Source: Streptomyces sp. M92 (GTDB lineage Bacteria; Actinomycetota; Actinomycetes; Streptomycetales; Streptomycetaceae). Taken from it: a DNA stretch of 64,000 bases. Each line of letters begins with the position of its first letter. Position 1 is the first letter of the stretch. The notes under the pieces were generated by a model, which saw only the letters and a program-made list of their open reading frames with translations, did not search any database and was not told the origin of the DNA. This document shows positions 20,501-29,182 of this stretch, piece after piece. The position numbers and the translations under genes were made by a program. The stretch covers positions 3,596,001 to 3,660,000 of the forward strand of contig NZ_CP101137.1 in the NCBI RefSeq assembly GCF_028473745.1, written 5' to 3'.

Positions 20501-23500
20501 ATGGCGTCGCGTAACCGGTCCCGGGAGGCGGGGAGCGGCAGGGTGGCACGGCGGTCGGGGTACGAAGTCCGGGATCCGCACGCCGGGCCGCGGGCCCAGG
20601 ACACAGACCCCGCGGAGTACGGGCCCGACGACGCCCTGGTCCGCGTCCACGACCTCGCCGGCCGTCCCCGCGGTACCGGGTTCGCGGCCGACCACCACGG
20701 CACGGTGATCACCAGCCACGAGGCCGTCGACGGTCTGTCCCGGCTCGTGCTGAGCGCCGTCGGCGGCCGCCGACGCGTCGTGGCCGCCGCCGACGTGACC
20801 CCGCTGCCCGCGCTCGGCCTGGCCCTCGTACGCGCTGAGGGCCTCGGCCTGCCCCCGCTGCCCGTCGGCACGCGTGGCAGGACCGAGGCCGGGACGTACG
20901 TCCGGATCGCCGCGGGCGGCTGGCGCGAGGCCCGGGTGCTGGGCACCACCGACGTCCACTACGCGGCCACCGACCGCTTCCACCTCCTCGCCGACGCGCT
21001 GGAGCTCGCGGTCGGCACCTCGGGGCGGGACGCCCTGCGGCTCGGGGGCGGCGCGGCCGGGGGGCCGGTCCTCGACCTCGCCACCGGCGCGGTCCTCGGG
21101 GTGCTCGGCACCGCCCTGAGCTCCGGCCACAGCGACATCGGCTTCGCCGTCCCGCTGCCGCACGCCCCCGGCCCCCTCGCCGGCCTCCTCGCCGAGAACG
21201 CGGCTACGGTCCCGGCCTACGGCGCCGACCTCAACCTGGCCGGGGTGCTCGCCCTCACGGCGGCCCAGGTGCGGCAGGACGGCCCGGACGACGGGGGCGC
21301 CGACCGGGTGGAACCGGTCGAACGCGCCGACGTGGTCCGGGAGTTCGCCGCCTTCACCGAGCCCCGAGGCCGGGCCCGTGTCCTCGGACTCGTCGGGGCC
21401 CCCGGCAGCGGCCGTACGACCGAGCTGGCCGCCCTCGCCGCCCGCCGCTCCCGGGACCCGGAGCCGGCGCCCACCCTGTGGCTGCGCGGCGCCGACCTGC
21501 ACGACGACGACATGTCGGTGGCGGACGCCGCACGCAGAGCGCTGGGCCGAGCCGCCCGCGTCGTGGCCGCCGCCGACCGCTCCCGCCCCGCCGGCCTCGG
21601 CGACATCACCCCGGAGCGCCTGGCCCACCTCGCGCACACCGCCGGACGTCCGCTCCTGCTCCTCCTCGACGGCCCCGAGGAAATGCCGCCCATCCTGGCC
21701 CACCGCCTCCCCGAGTGGACCGAGGGCACGGCGGCATGGCTGACGGAGACGGAGGCACGGCTCGTGGTGGCCTGCCGGGCGGAGTACTGGGAGCGGGCGG
21801 GGGCGGAGTTCCCGCGGGCTCTGCTGCACGGGGAACGCGGGTGCGCGTCGGCCGGGCCGGTGCTCGGCGACGGGTGTTCCCGGCCGACCGTGACACCGGG
21901 GTCGTGCACCGGGCCGGACGGCGCCGACGCCGCCGACAGCGACGGCACGGCGTGGCGGGCGACGACGGCGGGGCTTACGTGCGGGGCGGAGTCTGCCGGG
22001 CCTTCCCGCGAAGCGGTGCCCCCCGGGCCTTCGGAAGAGGTGAGGCGCACCCGACTTCCGTACGGGGCGGGGCCCACCGAGCTTCCGTCCGACCTGGAGC
22101 CTGTTGGGCTTTCGGCCGGTTCGGGTCCTGTCGGGCTTTCGGCCGGTTCGGGTCCTGTCGGGCTTTCGTCCGGGGCGGGCCGCGGTGCGTTTTCGAGTGG
22201 GCCGGATTCCGCCGGGCCGTCGTCCGGCCAGGAGTCCGCCGGGCTCTCGGCCGGTTCAGGTCCCGCCGGATTCCCGCCCGCTTCACGTCCCGCCGGGCTC
22301 CCGTACGGGTCGGGCCCCGCCGGGCTTCCGGCCGGCACCGCCCCGCAGGCCCCCCACTCCGCGCCGGCGGGTACGGGGGCGCCGCCCTGCGTCCGCCTCG
22401 GTGACCTCTCGGACGAGGAGGCCCGTGAAGCGCGCGCACGCTACCGCGTACCGGAAGGCGCCCTCGACGGCGCGGACGCCCGGCACCCCCTCACCCTCCG
22501 CCTGCTCGCGGAGGTCCACGGGGCCCTGCCCACCGTGCCTCCCCCCGCCCGCGTCGACCGGGACGCCGTCTTCACGGCCTACCTGGACCTGGTCTGTCTG
22601 CGCGTCGCGACCCGGCTGGCCCGGGAGAACGCCCTGCACGGCACCGGCGTGCGCCGCCGCCTCGCGGCGAAGGTCTCCGGGCAGGTGCACGAGGCGGCCC
22701 GGCGCAGTCTCGGCCCCGGGCAGGGCGTGCTCGACCGGGAGTCGTTCGAGGCGGTGTTCCCGCGGGGACCGGCCCCGGCACGGCTGGGCGGCGGCACCGG
22801 CTGGGCGACGGCCGTGCTCGCCGAAGGCCTCTTCGCCCCCGCCGGCAACGGCTACCGCTTCGTCCACGAGGAACTCGCCGACTGGCTCCAGGGCACCCAC
22901 CTCGACCTGGCGGAGGCCCTGCGCGCCCTCGTCCACCGCGGCGCCACCCCGCAGCACGCGCACGCCCGGCCCGTGCCGCACCACCGCATCGGCCCCGTCG
23001 TCGAAGCCGTGCTGCTCCTCGCCCGCCAGCACGGCATCCCCCAACTCGCCCTCACCCTCGAAGAGCTGGTGGGCGCCCTCGACGAGAACCCGCACTCCTG
23101 GTGGGCCGCCCGGCTGCTCACCGAGGTACTGACCCGAGTGCCCGACGCCACCCCGTACACGGACGTGCTGCGGCTGCTCGCCGACGGCATCGCGGAGCGG
23201 AGCGGCGAGGGACCCGCGGAGCAGGGAGAGTTCGGACCGGCCTTCTGGACCGTCCTGCGACTGCCGGAGGCCACCCGCCTGGACCTGCTGCGCCGCCTCG
23301 TCCTCGCCGACGGCCCCCCGCACGAACCCGGCCCCCGCCACCTCGACACCGCCGCCCGGCTGCTCGCCGCCGACCCCACGACCGTACAACCGCTCCTCGT
23401 CCGCTGGTTCGACGACGAACGGCCGCTGCCCGCGACCCCGCACGCCACCGTCGCCACGGCCGCGCAGGCGCTGCTGCACACCCACCGCCACCGCGGCCTG

Positions 23501-24526
23501 GACGCCCTCACCGACGCGCTCGCCGACAGCGCGCACCGGCGGGCCGACGAACTGCTCGCCGTACTGTCCGAGGAGGAGCCCTCCGCCCTCTGCCGGGCCG
23601 TCGAACGCTGGGCGCGCGACGAGCGGCCGGAGCGGCGGGCGCAGTCCGTCGCCCACGGCCTGCGCACCGCCCCGCACGCCCGCACCGGCGCCGACCGCAC
23701 CCTGCTCCGCCACGCTGCCCTGCTCCTGCTCGCCGGTCCCCCCGACGAACGGCTGCACGGCGGCGCCCTCGCCCTGCTCGTCATGGACCCGGACAGCCGG
23801 GACCGCCATCTCGCGCGGGCCCTCGGCCGTTTCGCGGCGGCAGACCCGTATCTGCCGCCGAGCGCGGTGGCCGCCGCCCTGCCGACCCACCCGGAGCCCG
23901 TCCTCGACGCCTTCCGGGCCAGGCTGCGCGGACCCGACGCCGGGGAGGCGCTGCGCAGGCTCGCCGACGCCACCACACCCGCGCTGGCCCACCGGGTGGC
24001 CGTACTCGTCGGGGAGGCCGTCGCGGAGCGCCCCGAGACCGCCGGGCACGTGGCCGCCTACGTCGACCGGCGCCTCGACCACGACCCGGCGGCCCGCGCC
24101 GTGCTCCAGCCCCTGGTCACCGGCCTGCTGGACGCGGGACCCGAGCCGGTGCGGGCCGCACTCGCCGGAGTCCTCGCCGCCGACGGCACCTCGGCTCGCG
24201 GCCTGCTCCGCCACGAACTGCGCGAACACCTTCTGACCCACGAGCAGGACCCCGCCGTGCTCGACGCGCTGCTGCACGCGGCCGCCCGGTGCGGCGGCGA
24301 CGGCCAGCGCGCCCTGGTCCACCGCACCGGCCGGCTCCTCGTGCGCACCCCGGACGGCGCCACCCGCTTCGACCAGGGCCTGGTCGACCTGGCCCGCCAC
24401 CTGCCTGGCTTCGCCGGGCGCCTGACCGACTGGCTGGCCGACGCCCCCCAGGACTGGGCCGCCCTGGTCGGCCCCAGCGCCCGCCGCACCATCGAGGGCC
24501 TGGCGGGCGCACGGGTCCCGGCGTGA
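20501..24526 (+). CDS. Large protein with degenerate trypsin-like domain, P-loop NTPase and helical repeat tail
   Basis: A 1341-residue protein I cannot name. Residues about 45-225 resemble a trypsin-like serine protease: His73 is kept in TSHEAV, but the Asp position reads LGLALV (Gly106 in place of Asp) and the Ser position reads GAAGGPV (Ala186), so it should be inactive. An NTPase domain follows: GAPGSGRTT at 299-307 (Arg where Walker A usually has Lys) and LLLLLDGPEE as Walker B. A low-complexity insert with a 9-residue repeat spans 498-614. The remaining ~700 residues are Ala/Leu/Arg-rich helices with ordered HEELADWLQGTHLDL near 785-800, resembling the helical tails of STAND-type proteins. 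ATG 20501 follows GGGGAGGTG. It is monocistronic between truB and ribF. Confidence 0.85.
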   Translation: MASRNRSREAGSGRVARRSGYEVRDPHAGPRAQDTDPAEYGPDDALVRVHDLAGRPRGTGFAADHHGTVITSHEAVDGLSRLVLSAVGGRRRVVAAADVTPLPALGLALVRAEGLGLPPLPVGTRGRTEAGTYVRIAAGGWREARVLGTTDVHYAATDRFHLLADALELAVGTSGRDALRLGGGAAGGPVLDLATGAVLGVLGTALSSGHSDIGFAVPLPHAPGPLAGLLAENAATVPAYGADLNLAGVLALTAAQVRQDGPDDGGADRVEPVERADVVREFAAFTEPRGRARVLGLVGAPGSGRTTELAALAARRSRDPEPAPTLWLRGADLHDDDMSVADAARRALGRAARVVAAADRSRPAGLGDITPERLAHLAHTAGRPLLLLLDGPEEMPPILAHRLPEWTEGTAAWLTETEARLVVACRAEYWERAGAEFPRALLHGERGCASAGPVLGDGCSRPTVTPGSCTGPDGADAADSDGTAWRATTAGLTCGAESAGPSREAVPPGPSEEVRRTRLPYGAGPTELPSDLEPVGLSAGSGPVGLSAGSGPVGLSSGAGRGAFSSGPDSAGPSSGQESAGLSAGSGPAGFPPASRPAGLPYGSGPAGLPAGTAPQAPHSAPAGTGAPPCVRLGDLSDEEAREARARYRVPEGALDGADARHPLTLRLLAEVHGALPTVPPPARVDRDAVFTAYLDLVCLRVATRLARENALHGTGVRRRLAAKVSGQVHEAARRSLGPGQGVLDRESFEAVFPRGPAPARLGGGTGWATAVLAEGLFAPAGNGYRFVHEELADWLQGTHLDLAEALRALVHRGATPQHAHARPVPHHRIGPVVEAVLLLARQHGIPQLALTLEELVGALDENPHSWWAARLLTEVLTRVPDATPYTDVLRLLADGIAERSGEGPAEQGEFGPAFWTVLRLPEATRLDLLRRLVLADGPPHEPGPRHLDTAARLLAADPTTVQPLLVRWFDDERPLPATPHATVATAAQALLHTHRHRGLDALTDALADSAHRRADELLAVLSEEEPSALCRAVERWARDERPERRAQSVAHGLRTAPHARTGADRTLLRHAALLLLAGPPDERLHGGALALLVMDPDSRDRHLARALGRFAAADPYLPPSAVAAALPTHPEPVLDAFRARLRGPDAGEALRRLADATTPALAHRVAVLVGEAVAERPETAGHVAAYVDRRLDHDPAARAVLQPLVTGLLDAGPEPVRAALAGVLAADGTSARGLLRHELREHLLTHEQDPAVLDALLHAAARCGGDGQRALVHRTGRLLVRTPDGATRFDQGLVDLARHLPGFAGRLTDWLADAPQDWAALVGPSARRTIEGLAGARVPA
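21992..22342 (+). repeat. 27-bp in-frame repeat array, 13 units of 9 residues
   Basis: Codons 498-614 of the 20501-24526 gene divide without gaps into 13 nine-residue units, among them SAGPSREAV, PVGLSAGSG (twice in succession), PVGLSSGAG, SAGLSAGSG, PAGLPYGSG and PAGLPAGTA. The consensus is roughly P-x-G-L-S-x-G-S-G. At the DNA level the central units are nearly identical over 27 bp, pointing to recent expansion. The array interrupts the NTPase domain. Confidence 0.9.
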
Positions 24527-24643
24527 AGCGTGCACCCGGTCACAGCGCCCATGCCGATGCGGGCGCGGGACGGACGGCATGGCACTCTTAGAGCTGCGTA
24601 AGAGGCATCGACTCCGACGAGTTTGCGACAAGGAGCAGACACA

Positions 24644-25600
24644 GTGCAGCGCTGGCGTGGCTTGGAGGACATCCCCGAGGACTGGGGGCGCAGCGTCGTC
24701 ACCATCGGCTCCTACGACGGTGTCCACCGAGGGCACCAGCTGATCATCAAGCACGCCGTCGACCGCGCCCGCGAGATGGGCGTCCCCGCAGTCGTCGTCA
24801 CCTTCGACCCGCACCCCAGCGAGGTCGTCCGCCCCGGCAGCCACCCGCCGCTGCTCGCTCCGCACCACCGCCGCGCCGAACTGATGGCGGAGCTGGGCGT
24901 GGACGCCGTGCTGATCCTCCCCTTCACCACCGAGTTCTCGAAGCTGTCCGCCGCCGACTTCGTGGTCAAGGTCCTGGTCGACAGGCTGCGCGCCAAGGCG
25001 GTCGTGGAGGGACCCAACTTCCGCTTCGGCCACAAGGCCGCGGGGAACGCCGACTTCCTCACCGAGCAGGGCAAGGTGTACGACTTCGAGGTCGAGGTCG
25101 TCGACCTGTACGTGACCGGTGAGGCGGGCGGCGGTGAGCCGTTCTCCTCCACCCTGACCCGCCGCCTGGTCGCCGAGGGCGACGTCGGGGGCGCCGCGGA
25201 GATCCTGGGCCGGCCGCACCGAGTCGAGGGCGTCGTCGTCCGGGGCGCCCAGCGCGGCCGTGAGCTGGGCTTCCCCACGGCCAACGTCGAGACCCTCCCG
25301 CACACCGCCATCCCGGCCGACGGCGTCTACGCCGGCTGGCTGAACGCCCAGGGCGAGGTGATGCCGGCCGCGATCTCCGTCGGCACCAACCCGCAGTTCG
25401 AGGGCACCGAGCGCACGGTGGAGGCGTACGCGATCGACCGTGTGGGCCTCGACCTGTACGGGCTGCACGTCGCCGTCGACTTCCTGGCCTTCGTACGGGG
25501 GCAGGCGAAGTTCGACACGCTGGACGCGCTGCTGGACCAGATGGGCGAGGACGTCGAGAAGTGCCGCGAGATCATCACGGCACACGCCGACCGTCACTGA
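24644..25600 (+). CDS. ribF: Bifunctional riboflavin kinase / FMN adenylyltransferase
   Basis: A 318-residue enzyme that makes FMN from riboflavin and FAD from FMN. The N-terminal nucleotidyltransferase domain has GSYDGVHRGHQ with the HxGH motif at 28-31 and TFDPHPSEVV; the C-terminal riboflavin kinase domain has GRELGFPTANV followed by the flavin-binding AYAIDRVGLDLYG-type segment. I chose GTG 24644 because AAGGAGCA lies 10 bases upstream and the protein then begins with the family-typical MQRWRGLEDIP. An earlier in-frame start at 24623 lacks a ribosome binding site. No FMN riboswitch is seen upstream. Confidence 0.95.
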   Translation: MQRWRGLEDIPEDWGRSVVTIGSYDGVHRGHQLIIKHAVDRAREMGVPAVVVTFDPHPSEVVRPGSHPPLLAPHHRRAELMAELGVDAVLILPFTTEFSKLSAADFVVKVLVDRLRAKAVVEGPNFRFGHKAAGNADFLTEQGKVYDFEVEVVDLYVTGEAGGGEPFSSTLTRRLVAEGDVGGAAEILGRPHRVEGVVVRGAQRGRELGFPTANVETLPHTAIPADGVYAGWLNAQGEVMPAAISVGTNPQFEGTERTVEAYAIDRVGLDLYGLHVAVDFLAFVRGQAKFDTLDALLDQMGEDVEKCREIITAHADRH

Positions 25601-25775
25601 CGACTTGGCCGGTGGCCCCGTCGGCCCGGGTTGACCACCGGTCTGCTTCCGCGCGGCCCCGTCCCGGCCCGGCCCCGGTGCGGGCACCCCGCCGACGCGC
25701 CGCCCCGCACCGAGGCCCACGCCTCGCGGCGGCCACTCCACGCCGCACCGCGTGACCGGTCGCAGCCGGTCTGCT
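25601..25775. other. Gap between ribF and the 88-bp repeats
   Basis: GC-rich and free of any supportable gene. Together with the repeats and the hairpin at 26056-26082 it makes a 570-base convergent intergenic region. Confidence 0.5.
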
Positions 25776-26039
25776 GCGACTGGGTCGTGCACGGCTGTTC
25801 TCGGTGGTGGGTCGGTCCGTCATGGTGGCGTGTGCGCTCGGTATCGGTCGTGGCTGGTTTGCGGCGACTGGGTCGTGCACGGCTGTTCTCGGTGGTGGGT
25901 CGGTCCGTCATGGTGGCGTGTGCGCTCGGTATCGGTCGTGGCTGGTTTGCGGCGACTGGGTCGTGCACGGCTGTCATCGGTCGTGGGCCTGCCCGTCACG
26001 GACGCGTGTGCGCCCGCCACCGGCCGTCAGGCTTGCCCG
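25776..26039. repeat. 88-bp tandem repeat, two exact copies and a diverged third
   Basis: The unit begins GCGACTGGGTCGTGCACGGC and ends GGCTGGTTTGCG. Copies start at 25776, 25864 and 25952; the first two are identical over 88 bp, the third shares its first 23 bases and then diverges while keeping the period. Weak similarity also extends about 17 bases upstream of 25776. As 88 is not a multiple of three, open frames across it change frame in each copy, which argues against coding. It lies in the convergent gap between ribF and the ABC transporter operon. Confidence 0.9.
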
Positions 26040-26055
26040 CCATGTTCGCCCGCCA

Positions 26056-26082
26056 CGGCACGGGCCAGCCCGGCCCGTGCCG
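26056..26082. terminator. Bidirectional terminator hairpin between ribF and the ABC operon
   Basis: CGGCACGGGCC (26056-26066) and GGCCCGTGCCG (26072-26082) form a perfect 11-bp stem with a 5-base loop in the convergent gap. Confidence 0.65.
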
Positions 26083-26169
26083 GAGACGAGCCCCAAGCCG
26101 TCCGCCACGGACGTGCGCCCGCTCGTCACCAGCCACCCGTCGGCTCGGCTCCGTCAGCCCGGCTTTCCC

Positions 26170-27225
26170 TCAGCCCGGTTCCACAGCCGCTTCGCCCCCG
26201 GACCCGTCCCCGGTCCCACCCCCGGCGGTCGTCGCCCCGACCGCCCGGGCCCGCGCCCAGTGGCAGGCCACCTGGGACTCGCCATCCCCGTGCAGGATCT
26301 CCAGGTTCCGGTTCCGGCAGGCGTCCGCGACACCGGCGCGTGCCGCCTCGCCCCCGGCCAGGACCTGGCAGCGGACGTGGAAACGGCAGCCGGTGGGGAT
26401 GTGCGCCGGGTCGGGCGGTTCGCCGGTCAGGACCACGGGACGGCCCGGCGCCTCCGGCAGGACGGACAGCAGGGCCTGGGTGTAAGGATGCCGGGGCGCC
26501 GTCAGCACCTGCTCCACCGCACCCGTCTCGACGATGCGACCGAGGTACATCACCGCGACCCGGTCGGCGATGTTCCACGCCAGACCCAGATCGTGGGTCA
26601 CCACCAGCGCGGACAGGCCCAACTCGGTACGCAGCCGCAGCAGCAGCGCCAGGATCTCCCCGCGCACCGACGCGTCGAGGGACGCCACCGGCTCGTCGGC
26701 GACCAGGAACTCCGGCTCCAGGACCAGCGCGCCCGCGATGACGACGCGCTGGCGCTGGCCCCCGGACAGCTCGTGCGGGTAGCGCAGGAAGAAGCGCTCC
26801 GGTGGACGCAGCCCGGCACGGGCCAGCGCCTCGGCCACCGCCGTCCGCTCGTCCCCGGCCTGGCGGTGGACGCGCAGGCCCTCGGCGACGATGTCGTACA
26901 CCGTGTGCCGGGGGTTCAGCGAGCCGCTCGGGTCCTGGAGGACCAGCTGCGCCCGCTTGCGGTACGCCTTCAGCGCGCGGGCGGAGTGTTCGAGCGGCGC
27001 GCCGTCGAAGGTGACGCGGCCCTCGGTCGGCCGGACCAGGCCGAGCAGGCTCCGGGCGAGTGTCGTCTTCCCGCAGCCCGACTCGCCGACCAGCGCGACG
27101 ATCTCGCCCCGCCGGACGTCGAGGTCGACCCCGTCCACGGCTCGGGCGGACGGTCCGCCGCCCCGGCCGGGAAAGGCGACGTGCAGTCCCTGGACGCTCA
27201 GCAGTTCGGGCGTGGTGCCGGTCAT
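26170..27225 (-). CDS. Oligopeptide/dipeptide ABC transporter, ATP-binding protein (DppF/OppF type)
   Basis: A 351-residue ATPase driving import through the permeases encoded upstream. Walker [11 protein letters not shown]-loop LQDPSGSLNPRH, signature LSGGQRQRV, Walker B LVADEPVASLD and switch VTHDLG are all intact. The C-terminal oligopeptide extension (HPYTQALLSVLP and PTGCRFHVRC with cysteines) marks the DppF/OppF subfamily, whose cysteines can bind an iron-sulfur cluster. ATG 27225 is chosen because it overlaps the previous gene's stop by four bases (ATGA); an open frame further upstream is not family-like. Last gene of a five-gene minus-strand operon ending at the 26056 hairpin. About 25 Gly/Ala-rich residues form an unusual C-terminal tail. 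Confidence 0.92.
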   Translation of the reverse strand: MTGTTPELLSVQGLHVAFPGRGGGPSARAVDGVDLDVRRGEIVALVGESGCGKTTLARSLLGLVRPTEGRVTFDGAPLEHSARALKAYRKRAQLVLQDPSGSLNPRHTVYDIVAEGLRVHRQAGDERTAVAEALARAGLRPPERFFLRYPHELSGGQRQRVVIAGALVLEPEFLVADEPVASLDASVRGEILALLLRLRTELGLSALVVTHDLGLAWNIADRVAVMYLGRIVETGAVEQVLTAPRHPYTQALLSVLPEAPGRPVVLTGEPPDPAHIPTGCRFHVRCQVLAGGEAARAGVADACRNRNLEILHGDGESQVACHWARARAVGATTAGGGTGDGSGGEAAVEPG

Positions 27226-28223
27226 GAAGTGCTGCTCCTCACTCCCTCGTCCCGCGTCGGCGGAGTGCCGGCGCCGGAACCCACGTGGACGCAGGCCGCC
27301 CGCCGGTCCGTCCCCGCCTCCCGCAGCCACGGGTCGTCCGTGGCGCAGACGTCCAGCGCCACCGGGCACCTCGGATGGAACGCGCATCCCGACGGCACCG
27401 CCGCCGGGTCGGGCGGGTCACCGGGCAGCCCGCGCGGCGCGAACCGCGAGCCCGGGTCCCCGATCCTCGGGAAGGCCGCCGACAGCGCCCGGCCGTAGGG
27501 GTGCAGGGCGTCCTCGTAGACCTGCCGGGCCGGGCCCTCCTCCACCACCCGTCCCGCGTACATCACCGCGAGCCGGTCGCAGGTGTCGGCCAGCACGGCG
27601 AGGTCGTGGCTGATCATGATGAGGCCGACGTCCTGCTCGCCCACCAGGTTTTCGATCAGCCGCAGGATCTGCGCCTGGATCATCACGTCGAGCGCAGTGG
27701 TGGGCTCGTCGGCGATGATCAGACGAGGGTCACAGGCCAGGGCCATCGCGATCATCACGCGCTGCCGCTGTCCGCCGGACAGCTCGTGCGGGTAGGCGCG
27801 CGCCCGCGCCGTCGGCAGGCCGACCTGCTCCAGCAGCTCCCCGGCCCGCTTCCGCGCACCGGCCGGCGTGGCCCTGCGGTGCAGCAGGACGGGCTCGGCG
27901 ATCTGGTCCCCGATGCGGTGCACGGCGTTCAGCGAGTGCATGGCGCCCTGGAAGACGATCGAGGCCCCCGCCCAGCGCACCGCCCGGACCCGGCCCCACT
28001 TCATCGTCAGTACGTCCTCGCCGTCCAGCAGGATCTCCCCGCCGACCCGGGCCCCGGTCGGCAGCAGCCGCAGCAGCGCCAGCGCCAGGGTGGACTTGCC
28101 GCAGCCGGACTCGCCCGCGACGCCGAGCTTCTCGCCGGCCGCCAGGGTCAGGCCGGCCCCGCGCACGGCCGCCACACCCCCGGGATACGTCACCTTCAGG
28201 TCGCGTACCTCGAGCAGAGTCAA
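27222..28223 (-). CDS. Oligopeptide/dipeptide ABC transporter, ATP-binding protein (DppD/OppD type)
   Basis: A 333-residue ATPase, partner of the next one. Walker [17 protein letters not shown]-loop [10 protein letters not shown], signature LSGGQRQRV, Walker [12 protein letters not shown] and [10 protein letters not shown] are intact; [12 protein letters not shown] and [16 protein letters not shown] belong to the DppD/OppD C-terminal extension. The likely start is TTG at 28223: it overlaps the permease stop as TTGA and leaves [16 protein letters not shown], the usual N terminus. No ATG or GTG lies suitably close; an upstream in-frame ATG at 28331 would add 36 residues deep inside the permease gene. 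Confidence 0.91.
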   Translation of the reverse strand: MTLLEVRDLKVTYPGGVAAVRGAGLTLAAGEKLGVAGESGCGKSTLALALLRLLPTGARVGGEILLDGEDVLTMKWGRVRAVRWAGASIVFQGAMHSLNAVHRIGDQIAEPVLLHRRATPAGARKRAGELLEQVGLPTARARAYPHELSGGQRQRVMIAMALACDPRLIIADEPTTALDVMIQAQILRLIENLVGEQDVGLIMISHDLAVLADTCDRLAVMYAGRVVEEGPARQVYEDALHPYGRALSAAFPRIGDPGSRFAPRGLPGDPPDPAAVPSGCAFHPRCPVALDVCATDDPWLREAGTDRRAACVHVGSGAGTPPTRDEGVRSSTS

Positions 28224-29182
28224 CGGGACACCCCCAGCCTGGGATTGAGCACGGCCTCCACCGCACGTCCGCACAGCGTGAACGCCAGCGCCACGGCCGC
28301 GATCCCGACGCCCGGCGGCACCAGGTACCACCAGTCGCCCGAACTCACCGACCCGGCCTCCCGCGCGTCCTGAAGCAGCCCGCCCCAGGACACGACCGTC
28401 GGATCACCGAGCCCCAGGAAGGCCAGGGTCGCCTCGGCCAGGATGGCGGAGGAGATGATCAGGGTCGTCTGGGCGAGGACCAGCGGCATCACGTTGGGCA
28501 GCACGTGCCGGGACATGATGTGCCAGTGCCCGCCCCCGAGCGCCTTCGCGCGTTCGATGTACGGCCGGGACTCCACCGCCAGCGTCTGCGCCCGCACCAG
28601 CCGGGCCGTGGTCGGCCAGGTGGTCACCCCGATCGCCAGCACGATCGTGCCGAGCGAACGGGACAGGACCGTCGCCAGCACGATGGCGAGCACCAGCGTC
28701 GGCATCACCAGGAACCAGTCCGTGATCCGCATCGTCACCGTGGCGTACCAGCCGCGGAAGTGCCCGGCCGTGATCCCGATGAGCGCACCGATCGTCACGG
28801 ACAGCGCGGCGGCCAGCAGCCCGACCAGCAGGGAGACGCGGGAGCCCCAGACCAGCAGGCCCAGCAGGCTCCGTCCGAACTGGTCGGTGCCCAGCGGGAA
28901 CCGCCCGCTCGGGCTCTCCAGCGGCTGCCCGGGCGCGTTGGTCACGCTCTCCACGTCGGAACCGACGGTCAGCGGCGCGGTCAGCGCGACGAGCACGAAC
29001 AACGACAGCGCCGCCAGCCCGAACACGCCCGCGCGGTGCCTGCGGTACTCCCGCCAGAAACGTGCGGCGGATGCCCGGCGTCGCCGCCACGCGAGCGCAC
29101 GCGAACCGGACGCCGCCTCGGGAGCCCCAGGTGTCTCGGCCGTCTCGATCGTCTCTGCTGTCTCGGCCTTCTCGGCGGTCAT
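28220..29182 (-). CDS. Dipeptide/oligopeptide ABC transporter permease (DppC type)
   Basis: A 320-residue inner permease. The first ~45 residues are a cytoplasmic stretch with repeated AET motifs. Then come the first membrane helix (GVFGLAALSLFVLVALTAPL), the periplasmic GRFPLGTDQFGRSLLGLLVWG segment that marks DppC, four or five further helices, and the EAA-loop AKALGGGHWHIMSRHVLPN that contacts the ATPases. The ATG at 29182 overlaps the DppB stop by four bases. It heterodimerises with the DppB-type permease encoded immediately upstream. Confidence 0.92.
   Translation of the reverse strand: MTAEKAETAETIETAETPGAPEAASGSRALAWRRRRASAARFWREYRRHRAGVFGLAALSLFVLVALTAPLTVGSDVESVTNAPGQPLESPSGRFPLGTDQFGRSLLGLLVWGSRVSLLVGLLAAALSVTIGALIGITAGHFRGWYATVTMRITDWFLVMPTLVLAIVLATVLSRSLGTIVLAIGVTTWPTTARLVRAQTLAVESRPYIERAKALGGGHWHIMSRHVLPNVMPLVLAQTTLIISSAILAEATLAFLGLGDPTVVSWGGLLQDAREAGSVSSGDWWYLVPPGVGIAAVALAFTLCGRAVEAVLNPRLGVSR

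Noticed and set aside
24527..24643. FMN riboswitch upstream of ribF
   Set aside because: The gap is only 117 bases and lacks the conserved FMN-box segments.
25631..27498. Overlapping plus-strand open frames across the 88-bp repeats and the ABC ATPase gene
   Set aside because: The period of 88 changes frame in each repeat, the three frames give the same peptides shifted, and the right part is antisense to an unambiguous ABC gene.
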